From the NCBI GenBank assembly GCA_023515745.1, contig JALECJ010000255.1:196001-260000 (forward strand): 64,000 bases of DNA, in the 5' to 3' direction. The DNA comes from Amoeboaphelidium protococcarum. Its lineage: Eukaryota > Aphelidiomycota > Aphelidea. Shown in pieces: positions 23,214 through 32,381 of the stretch (position 1 is the stretch's first letter; each line of letters starts with the position of its first letter). The translations under genes were made by a program, and so were the position numbers. The notes beneath the pieces are model-generated. The model saw only the letters and a list, made by a program, of their open reading frames with translations, was not told where the DNA came from and did not search any database.

Positions 23214-24338
23214 TCAGTCAATATATTCACTTTAGAGACCACTTTTGGATAGACATTATTTAAAGTCTTGCAATGTCAGTTATCTGACTGCCACATTACC
23301 CAGTTAAACTCCACCAGTATTACCTAAGTTCTTCTTAAGCATTTAACGCATAGGAATCAGTGCCACTTCACGACACAACTCTTTCAAGTCACTTCCACTA
23401 CAATCCTGAGTATTATCAGCGACATATTACAGTGTAGCATCACGGTCAGCTATAGGCACACCCTGCAATATGACATCAAGAATCTTCAAGCGCGCCGACC
23501 TGTCTGGCATCGGGACCAAGCATCTCTTTGGCATACGCCTCAAGAATGCTTTATCTATATCCTGTGCTCTATTGGTTGCACCAAGAATAATAATAGCATC
23601 CTAACTGTCGTTGAGTAGTCCATCCCATAGCGACATGAACTCGGCCTTCATCATCCCAGTCACCTCGTGATCAGACTGGGACCTCTCCCTCAAGAAGGCA
23701 TCAATCTCATCAATGAAGATGATTGACGGCTACAACTTCTTGGCCAGGCTAAATAGAGCATGGACCAACTTTTGCGACTCTCCAAACCATTTCTCTGTTA
23801 GAGTCGACACGTGTAAATTAATAAAGGTGGCATTAGACTCTTTACTCAGAGCTTTCGCAAGCATAGTTTTACCATTACCGGGTTCGCCGTAGAAGAGAAC
23901 TCCCTTGGGTGGACTTATGAGATTATTCAAGCCAGAATTCTACTACTTTCTAACATTATTGCTATCGTTTGAGATTTATTGGATATCAGTAGATTAAGAA
24001 CTATTCTGTAGTTATTAACATAGTACAAGAGGGTAGAGTACAGTTTCTTTAATGTCTTCAATCAAGTGCTCAATTCCACCAATATCACTGAATCGCACGT
24101 TCAAATCATCCGGGTGTACAATCTCCGTGGCTATAATCTACTCATATTCATTCAAATCATTGGACGCAGATGATTTCAGACCAAGTCGCTGCAAAATTGA
24201 TTTGGACTTGAGCACACTCTGGTCCTTCTTCTTACGCATTGGATCCAATTCCTTCAAAGCATACTTTAATCCGTACCAAAGCACCACTTAGCCAACCACC
24301 AGCAAACCGAGATCCACCCAGTTCTTTTTCGACAGCAT
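23214..24338 (-). CDS. MSP1: AAA ATPase Msp1/ATAD1, outer-membrane protein extractor
   Basis: A protein of about 346 aa. An N-terminal TM helix ([20 protein letters not shown]) is followed by the Msp1 linker ([20 protein letters not shown]) and the AAA core: Walker [10 protein letters not shown], Walker [16 protein letters not shown], sensor [14 protein letters not shown], and the C-terminal helix QLTLQDFKQCL. Msp1 pulls mislocalised tail-anchored proteins out of mitochondrial and peroxisomal membranes. One intron of about 85 nt (near 23943-24026) interrupts YPL-QNSGLNN just before the Walker A motif. It has a GTACTATG donor and TAG acceptor. The stop is TGA. Confidence 0.88.
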
Positions 24339-25242
24339 TAATGCAGTGTAAATAATGGGTATTGCTTTAGATATTTATTTCAAATCTCAAAAATCTAACC
24401 GCTGATGACTCAATGGTAATATAATCAGGAGTAAAGTGGGTGAAATCTGAGATGAAAGTAACTAAGCTTATTATCAGACTATAGTCTTTAAAAAAAAATC
24501 GCGCAGAAAATGAAAATCTCCTTCGCTTTACAGCCCCTTTGTTTAAAATTTGTAATGTATTCATAATCACACATTATTGCGAACCAAGAGTAGTGAGCGA
24601 CGTGAATGACACGGAGTTCGCTACAGTTTTAAGCCAGTCAGTTTCAATGCATTGTCTGTTTGGGCGATTGGTTTCAAATCCTAGGTTGAGAGTTTCCGGA
24701 TATTCTGTTCGTCATCGAGGAAAACTTTCTACCCAGACGTTCAAACTACATGAAATAGTATTTACTTGGCTAATTTAACGCGCAGATTACAATTTTGTTT
24801 TCAGATTTTAAATTAGTTTTCCACAAAGCGAATTCACCTTTCTCACTGTTTTACACTGAATTGAGCTCAACGCGTTCGTCTCTTCTATTTCTACTTCTAC
24901 TTATTTTCTACTTATAAGTTCAAACGTTCATTTCTTTTTTCTACTTATCTTCTTTTTCTACTTCTACTTATAAGTTCATCTTCTTCTTCTTCTTCTATCT
25001 TCTACTTGTCTACTTATAAGTTCAAACGTTCACTAATTGTGACTCTTATAAATAGATCATCTTCTGATTGGCCCGCCATTCCAATATCTTGGTCCAGCCA
25101 ATCAGCCGCTGAGTTGAGCATTTCCACAGCTTCCCATCGCATTTCAGCTACGATTCCTCATGTTCATCCTTCATTTTTACATAACTATATGGTCAATAAT
25201 CGTATCATAAATCAAATCAAATCTACTGCAAGAAAAGAAATC
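24339..25242. other. intergenic region, pyrimidine-rich near its 3' half
   Basis: A gap of about 900 bp between the divergent MSP1 gene and the split ORF at 25243. ORFs here look non-protein-like. The stretch 24890-25035 is strongly CT-rich with a repeated unit, described separately. The open frame of the downstream gene continues upstream to about 25006, so a longer N-terminus is possible. Confidence 0.35.
24907..25032. repeat. direct repeats in a CT-rich tract
   Basis: The 24-bp unit TCTACTTATAAGTTCAAACG + TTCA occurs at 24907-24930 and 25009-25032, and a 16-bp partial copy lies at 24963-24978. Between them is a (CTT)n-like tract. The position, about 210 bp upstream of the split ORF, fits a duplicated promoter element or a simple tandem duplication. 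Confidence 0.6.
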
Positions 25243-26151
25243 ATGCTTACTTATTTTAATGGTGTTGTCGGCTTTATTAGTGCCCAGGACTAGCTTGGCA
25301 CTCCTGTCTCCGAGCAGGGTTCCTCGGTGAGTTACAAGTACCCTCTGATGGTGGATGGCGTCTGCGCCACCGAAGCTGAAATTGACTAGTCGATCCGTCT
25401 ATCTGTCTGGCCAAATGATCAAAAGTTAATTCAAGTCCCGCAACTTGATGAGTCGTACATGGTATCCGGCGAGTTGCACGTTAGTGACTCTGGAATTCCT
25501 ACCGTGGTTGTTGAACGCATGTTTCGAATCGAACTGCTTTGTGACTACATCCCAATGCCAATGGTGTCCGTGTTTGGGCCAATAGCTATGAAACAGGCCA
25601 GCGTCATCACAACTACTGTCGATACTTATGTTTCGGCTTCTAAGAAAACGCAGACCTTCACTGCTAAAGCGGAGTACATGGAAAAGCGTTATGGAAAAGG
25701 CTTATCTAGCGCGTCAATCGGAAGCACTTTGATTAGCCACGGTCTATTGCACAAAATCACAAAAACTGAAATCAATCTCATGTAGTCCGTCGTTCAGCAA
25801 ATACGCTCGACACCAGCAGCGAGTACACCCATAAAAGCTGGAAGTTTTTGAACTAATAAGAAACGCCGCGTTAATTCTGAACAAATTTCCTCCCCTTAGT
25901 CTGTCACTCCTCTTTCCATGCAATCCTTCAGTTCATCCTCTGCTCAACAATCTTCAAGCAAAATGGTCGCGTCATCTTCAATTACAGCCAATAATGAGGC
26001 AGGGGCGTCTAACGATAAATAGTCATCTTTTGATTTGGTCGATGCGGTGGAAATTGAAGCAATTGACCTTACGAGTGATATCGACTAGCCTCAAGAAGGT
26101 GAAGTGGTTCCTCTCAAGAAATCGCGTTGGTAGAAAAAGGGAAAGCAATGA
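25243..26151 (+). CDS. unrecognised protein, frame interrupted by one in-frame TGA
   Basis: From ATG 25243 the frame gives 202 residues to a TGA at 25849-25851. It then continues in the same frame for another 99 codons to a second TGA at 26149-26151. The first part is beta-rich (YFNGVVGFISAQD, PTVVVERMFRIELLCDYIPM, VSVFGPIAMKQASVITTTVD), perhaps an OB-like fold. The second part looks coding: a basic NLS-like NKKRRV, Ser-rich sequence, an acidic AVEIEAIDLTSDID (SUMO-interaction-motif-like) and a basic end, PLKKSRWQKKGKQ. The possibilities are readthrough, a recent nonsense mutation, a missed intron or a sequencing error. I do not recognise the family. Confidence 0.5.
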
Positions 26152-26795
26152 CGAATTATGAACTTGATAGTGGTGTCGTTAATGATTGATGATGACTGAA
26201 AGCTATGAATAAATGTATTTAAGATATGGTGATGTTAGTCTTTGTACTTAGCTTATTGTCTGTCTTTTGCAGTCTGATCAGCCAAATTTCACATTGTTAA
26301 ACACATCTCCGCACATGTTGAAATTATTTCACTCCATTGTCTGCCAATTTATTGAAAAAATGAACTAGAAGTCTTTCAAGCACTCTATCAAAACTTTGAC
26401 AAAATATAAAACCAACGAGAACTTGATTATGCATTTATACGAAAGACCACGATAAAGATTGACTAACAACAATTTTTCTATGAATTAAGTGCCATGAAAT
26501 TGTATAACCCCAATAAAGTTCTTACATCCTCGGGCGCGCGCGCGCGGCAGCCTTGTTTGTTAAATGAAACAACACGGAGAATATGATGTTCGTGGCTCAA
26601 TTACCTTCAGACGCCATTGAAGGTGAATGAGTAAACGATGTGACAGTAATGGCCCCTCTTTTCAGTCTGCTAGGGAACATCAAGGACGTTTAAGTTTAAT
26701 TGAGTTAAGAAGAGATAATCGCTCACAATTCAAATACTAATTATGAAGAGTTTGAATGATTAACAATCAATCGAGAAGCAGAGCTTGATTTCTGC
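26152..26795. other. intergenic region with a short GC dinucleotide repeat
   Basis: No gene is visible in this 640-bp gap. A GCGCGCGCGCGCG run lies at 26534-26546, unusual in this AT-rich sequence. Short frames such as MKSLNDQQSIEKQSLISATE are too small to call. Confidence 0.4.
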
Positions 26796-27417
26796 TACGG
26801 AGTTTTGAGAAGAAATTAGTTTTTAAGCAGTGTTGGATAGCTGGTACAGACTTTCTTTTGACTTGTCTGGTAATACCTAAGAAGGATATTTATTTACGTG
26901 ATCATAAAGTATTTAGATCAACGCGTGGTAATAGAAGACTGCCTCTAGATTCTGTAGGCAAATGATCAAGTAAAATATGTGCATCAGTAGGGTATGTGGC
27001 TAGGAGTTTATAAGTTGGTCTGTGCCTAACGGCAGCTATAAATGGCTAGCTGTCACAAGTATGAGAAGGTGATACGCATTGAAGGATTATGCGAGGATTA
27101 CATTTTAACAGTGCTTCATAATAAGCGTCTTGACTACGTAAATTTTGGAATTTTACCTTTTCTATCGAAACAACCATTTACATCAATAATTTGATAGTTA
27201 GGACTTATTAATTTTTTGTGGTGAGTCCGGCAATGCTAAGCAATAATTATTAACACGCCATGCGATTGAGATATACGCCTATACTCAGAACTTAGTGTCA
27301 AATTCCATGTTCAAAGTGTTGGATTTTCTTAGTAAAGAATGTAGTGCTGTTAGGCTTGGTATTTAACCTCGATGAGAAAGAGAAGATTGATAATCAAGAT
27401 CTGTGTCACTATCAGTG
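26796..27417 (+). pseudogene. degenerate protein-coding remnant, possibly myosin-motor-like
   Basis: Three adjoining frames each read as protein but are broken by frameshifts and TGA. The first gives KQCWIAGTDFLLTCLVIPKK. The second gives RIEGLCEDYILTVLHNKRLD followed by YVNFGILPFL. The third gives HQQFDSQDLLIFCGESGNAK followed by a helical stretch. The order, and the GESGNAK segment preceded by SQDLLI, recall the start of a myosin motor (L..N+L..R, Y+G..L..., DQ.I...GESGAGK). However, the P-loop lacks the final GK[ST] pattern. In fungi such motors also head some chitin synthases. A decayed myosin-type gene is inference; the broken frames are seen. Confidence 0.3.
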
Positions 27418-27597
27418 ATCAGCCTATCATAAGAGGCTTCTCTAACTACATTGTTACACTAATAATCAGATTGCGTTGAATAACACGACTCAAATTCCGA
27501 CACGAAGCCCACAGCTGCGCGTTAAAACGCATGTGCTATTTTTTGCGAAACGACCAATTATGATTTTTCAATACTTATTATATTATTATGACAGAGT

Positions 27598-29064
27598 TCA
27601 AGTCATTAGGGAAATTTATTTCTTAGTAAAATATTCCGTGTGACACAGATCACAAGAGTTATCAGCGCCTCTTTGACATGGTTAGAAATCGTCGACATCC
27701 AATCCCAACTTCACTATGACCATCTTGAAGTTATTCCAAAAATGCACTCCATAGCATTTGTTGTTCTTTTTGTCAGAGATTCGGTGAATTGCAATGGGGA
27801 CTATTCCAAAATAATTAAAGGAATAATAAATGCTGCCACTATCTCCTGCTGTCGCAAAACAGTAATCTTCATCTACTGCAGCTTAGATCATATCTTTATA
27901 AGTAACACCTGAGCTCACTTTGTAGTTAGAATCGTCACAGAAACTCTTACTAAAGGTAAGACCCGTTCTTTATCCAATTTTGAAACAATCTTCCGTATCT
28001 GGGGAAATATTCCATTTATCCACTGGCGCCACAGCTAAACCATTATCGTGGAATGCATTTTTTATTTCAATCATGGCTACGTCGGATATTTCGTCGTATT
28101 GAGCAAACATCACCTACTTATTAAATATTTCCAATTCTTCCTTGCTCATATAGGAGCATTCAGGGAACAAGTTATGTGCCGCAGTGACAAGATAATGTCT
28201 ATTTTGGCTTTTTCTTCGCACAAAAATACCAGCAGTTCCACCCAAAGTACCTTACATTTCACGACTTTTTTAAACAGAGAGGAGTAATTTTTTCACATCA
28301 TCGGTTAAAGTACTGCGATAATCTGGAATTAAATCGAAAGCTTCTTCAAACTTAACTTTACAGCCACCGTGGGAACACGTACCATAGTCATCAAACACCC
28401 TAAAACTGGGTCTGTCTTCTTGATAGTATTCAATAAACTCCTTTGGAATATTATTAGAGAGCATTGTAAAGAATTTATCTTCATGATGCTCGCCACATAC
28501 AACCAATTTTTAATTTTCATAATCCGGTGATGCCTACCAGACACCAGCTTTGCTCAATTCATTCCATGTACTGTCAAGGATACCACCATACTACAAATCG
28601 AATAACTTATCAAATGGGCCCAGTTCAAGTTAATCTAAAACACCTCCACCAAGATCTAATACATTAAATTACTAACAGATATTCTATTCAGAACGGCCCT
28701 TAGCTGAGACGATTTCTTCAAATACTGCACGAAGAGCTTTCACACAGTTTATTAAAATTTCCTTGTGCTCTTTTTTTATATAAGAGTTGCGCTTATTGAT
28801 AGGAGCAGTCAACATCGAAATTAAGTCCTCCTAATTGTCTATCTTACGGCTAAAATAAGCAGCAAGTCTTACACAAACCACCAGTTTCTTTCGATGCAAA
28901 GAAGATACATATTCCTGTCCGCTCAACTCGGAAATGAGCTGATTCAAATCAGCAATGATATCCTCTGCAGATTCCTTAAAATAAATCTTATCAAGAGGAT
29001 GAAGATGAGCAGCAGGGGTTTTGAACAAGCGGGTCTTTATCCTCAGTAATGCGTGATCTATCAT
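27598..29064 (-). CDS. trypsin-like serine protease with novel N-terminal half
   Basis: A 488-aa protein. The C-terminal part has a trypsin-fold catalytic triad: His in HYLVTAAHNLF (near 297), Asp in EISDVAMIEI (near 327) and Ser in ATAGDSGSIYYS (near 408). There are also a TLGGTAGIFVRRK strand and YGVHFWN near the end. A Cys-rich tail (CQRGADNSCDLC) closes it. The first 280 residues are helical and charged with no family I know (LDKIYFKESAEDIIADLNQL, FNVLDLGGGVLDQL). There is no signal peptide, so it is predicted intracellular. The stop is TGA at 27598-27600. It borders decayed sequence downstream. Confidence 0.7.
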
Positions 29065-29271
29065 CGCTATCAGGTGTATCAATCAAAATGATGAACTAAG
29101 CGATAGAAAGAACTAAGCGATAGAAAACTTTTAATCATTTGCAGTCTAACTGATAAGGCCGACAGACATATCGTTCGGCTGACTGTCATCGGAAAACTCG
29201 TTACGCAATCATTCCGTAAATATAAAAGCACCTGAAACGTTACCGGGTAAAGTTTAAATCACACGCGACCA

Positions 29272-30969
29272 ATGTTGATGCTTAAGTAGAGCTGGAGATT
29301 TGGTTCTAACTCAATTCCGCGTAATGCCGCTTACAAAAAGGTTTTTTATTTCATTAGAGCCTTTGTACCTATTATTCAAGTTTTTGTACTACTTGTGAGT
29401 GTGTAGCTTTAAAGCGCTGATGTGGATTACTTCCGTCGGGTGGTTGGTGCTAAGGTTCTAACTTCTTTAGGTGATGGCTAATAAGGAGGTTCTGATGCTG
29501 CATCTTCTGATGATCTAAAGCAATTCAACTGCGATTGGATGAACAAGTACCGAGGTGAAAGTCAGCTTGTTGTTATGCCCGAAAGTACGCGTCAAGTGCA
29601 GCAGATTCTGAGTTACTGCGCTCATTAAAAGTTGGCCGTTGTACCTCAGGGTGGTAATACTGGACTTGTTGGTGGAAGCGTGCCCGTATATGATGAAGTC
29701 ATACTGTCCACCTCACTCATGAACAAGATTATTAATTTTGATCCTATATCTGGTGTTCTCACTGCGCAGGCTGGTTGTATACTGGAGACGCTTAATGACT
29801 ACGTGACTGAGAGAGGACACGTTATGCCATTGGATCTTGGTGCTAAAGGATCTTGTTAAATCGGAGGCAATGTAGCGACTAATGCTGGTGGTCTTAGACT
29901 TCTGAGATATGGAAGTTTGAGAGGTACTGTGTTGGGACTTGAAGCTGTCGTACCGTCTGGTATTAGTAATGCTGGTGGTAATTCCAAGTTAGATACGGAG
30001 GATACATCGATGTAGTATGCAACTGTTATAAGTGACTTGAAGGGCCTGCGAAAGGATAACACTGGCCTTGATCTACGTGGGTTATTTATTGGCAGTGAAG
30101 GGTATTTGGGTGTGATTACCGCAGTTTCCATATTAACACCTCCTCTATCTCAGTCTATTAATGTGGCATTACTCAAGCTGGACTCTTTTGAGAAAGTATA
30201 GAAACTCTACCTAGAGGCCAAATCACGACTGGCGGAGATTGTAAGTGCTTTTGAGTTTTTCGACTCTTCTGCCTTATAGATGGTGCACTAGTAGATGCCT
30301 CATGTCAGGTCTCCATTGCCTTCATAGAATGTCTCATCATCTGTTGGTACCAATGTTAATTCTTAGTAGGATTTCTATGTTCTACTTGAAACTTCAGGAT
30401 CTAATATGGAACATGACCAGGACAAGTTATAGTCTTTTCTCAGTGACATGATGGATGGCGATAATGATCAAGTTATAGTTGACGGAGTGCTAGCACAGGA
30501 TCGTGCATAAGCCAACCAGATTTGGTCCATCCGAGAGGGAATTCCAGAGGCGTGTTCCAAATCCGGAGCAGTGTACAAGTATGACATTTCAATGCCGGTG
30601 CCTGTTCTATACAAGCTTGTTGAAGATACCAAGTAACATCTGCGATAGTGTGGCATCTTTTAGTCTAATCATGTACAGAATAATATTGTGAATGACGTTA
30701 TTGGTTATGGTCATGTTGGGGATGGTAACCTTCACTTGAATGTTAGTGCCAAGGGATACAGTGAGAAGGTGTAATCATGCCTGGAGCCGTGGGTTTATGA
30801 GTGGACGCAGAAGCATGGTGGCTCCATAAGCGCTGAACATGGTCTAGGTGTAATGAAGAGGGACTATGTCGGTTACAGCAAGACGCCGCAATCGATCCTC
30901 TTTATGAAGCAGATCAAGAACATTTTTGATCCTCACCACATCATGAATCCGTACAAATATATAGTGTGA
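29272..30969 (+). CDS. D2HGDH: D-2-hydroxyglutarate dehydrogenase (FAD)
   Basis: A flavoprotein of about 565 aa that oxidises D-2-hydroxyglutarate to 2-oxoglutarate in mitochondria. Landmarks are [20 protein letters not shown], the FAD loop [15 protein letters not shown] (near 124-138), [20 protein letters not shown] (the Gln is TAA), [24 protein letters not shown], the metal-site [14 protein letters not shown] (near 477) and [18 protein letters not shown]. All align closely with human D2HGDH. The first 60 residues contain a hydrophobic stretch ([19 protein letters not shown]) that may instead be a 42-nt GTACCT...TAG intron. It ends at TGA 30967-30969. Confidence 0.92.
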
Positions 30970-31180
30970 TTTCTTGACACAAGCTTGGGGTTGATGGTCT
31001 TTAGAGCAGTACTTTATACTGTACGTCCATGCTGCTATTACTCACAAAAACAAGTAGTAAAGGTGACAGTTACATTACATTTTTTGATATTTCTCATTAC
31101 TCACATTTCATTCCTCTTCATAAATTCCAATAGACTCCCAAAACCTTTTCATTAAATCAACCAGCCAAATACTGTACAGC

Positions 31181-31879
31181 TCAAAAACGGAAACTCTTGA
31201 CGTATTCTTTCACAGCCTCCGGAATATCAGCAGTCAGCAATTGTTGACGTCTGCATTCAACGTTAGTAGGAATATTGAACACGCTCTTCTCAATCTTGTC
31301 AGTGTTAAAGTCAAAGTAGAGAGTGGAAGACTTGAAATTATTATCACCATTGCGAGAAGTGAATTCTTTTCCGACCCAATCGTTAGTGCTGACATCGACA
31401 AAGTAACGATCAGCCACTTCACCATTGTTCTCGGAGTACTTGTAAGAGTCGACCAGTTTACCAGCATAGAACTGAGTACGCTCAAACTTGTAAGGTCTCT
31501 CAGGAGCTGAACCATCGCCTTCATAAACGACACAGTCGACATCACCATCAGAGTTCTTCTAAGAGTAGGTGTAGAGCTTGTTGTCAACAAAGAACATGGT
31601 GGCATTGAAGCTCTAGCTTAAAACATTGGCTTTGCCTTTCATAGCAGCAACATCGACCCATTCTTCAGAATACAAAGTTGGGGTGCTGGTATTGATGGAA
31701 AAGATGGAGCTTGCATGGTACTGCTTTGGCATAGGCAGTTCATCCTTGGCAGCAGCAGCGACACCGGAAGACAGAGGACGATTCAGACCCAGCTCAGTCT
31801 TGAACACCAGCATCTCCATCCAGCTAGGCATAGCAGAAGCGACAGCACACAGAGCAGTTACAGTAAAAGCAGTCTTCAT
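31181..31879 (-). CDS. secreted protein, unrecognised
   Basis: A 232-aa protein with a clear signal peptide (MKTAFTVTALCAVASAMPSW). The mature part is beta-rich, with aromatic strands (ATMFFVDNKLYTYSQ, RYFVDVSTNDWVGKEF, STLYFDFNTDK), two or three cysteines and no GPI-like tail. It resembles small secreted lipocalin-like or LolA-like strand patterns only in a general way, and I do not name a family. The gene is punctuated by TAG glutamines at SQSF and SQKN. Its promoter side (31880 on) is GA-rich. It converges on D2HGDH with a gap of about 210 bp. Confidence 0.65.
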
Positions 31880-32381
31880 ATTGATGTTTAAAATTCAGAG
31901 CGATAAAAACTTTTGTGAAGAAGAGAGAAGTGTGAGAAGTGGCGCGTATTTGTGACAACTGAGAGAGAGAGAGCGGCGAGGAGGCGTAAAGCCACTTGCC
32001 ATTTTGGACCACGTGCTAAAGATCTACAGCTCGCGACTCACGTACGTGTCGTAAAATGGCGGTGTATGTGAACTACAATAAAGTGCTGGGCGCTGAGGTC
32101 ATGCTTGAGCTTTGGATTAACTCAAGGTACATTGCTTCTATAATGCTCAATCCTAGCACAGTTGCACGAAAGCTCTGTGATAATTTGAAAAAAGCCAAAG
32201 GACTGGTAACCATACTTCAGTTTCTCCGGAAACGTAAAGGTGGTAAGGCTACCTTCAGTTATGGCAGAATATTGAGCCTGATTGATCATGTAGACAACTG
32301 CGCAAGTACCAAAACAATATCAATATACAATAACGAATAACAGACAATGCAAAAGGTTCATATTACTTCCTACTTTAATGA
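31880..32381. other. intergenic region between tandem minus-strand genes
   Basis: A 500-bp gap. The part next to the secreted-protein start is purine-rich (GAGAGAGAGAGCGGCG near 31960-31980). A plus-strand ORF from 32056 is discussed under rejected items. Confidence 0.35.

Noticed and set aside
24660-24700. tRNA T-loop-like sequence GGTTTCAAATCC
   Set aside because: No matching acceptor stem, anticodon arm or B-box spacing around it.
25849-25851. TGA as selenocysteine or tryptophan
   Set aside because: TGA terminates all other genes here and I see no SECIS-like argument or conserved Cys/Trp at this point. Readthrough or mutation is simpler.
29340-29410. Hydrophobic N-terminal segment of D2HGDH as a real TM helix
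   Set aside because: Other D2HGDH proteins lack one. The stretch is flanked by GTACCT and GTGTAG and could be a 42-nt in-frame intron; left unresolved and not called a TM helix.
32056-32340. Plus-strand ORF of 94 codons (MAVYVNYNKVLG...)
   Set aside because: It ends at TAA, which is Gln here. The true frame runs on antisense into the GCN20 coding end until a TGA near 32565. It has no family or domain support.
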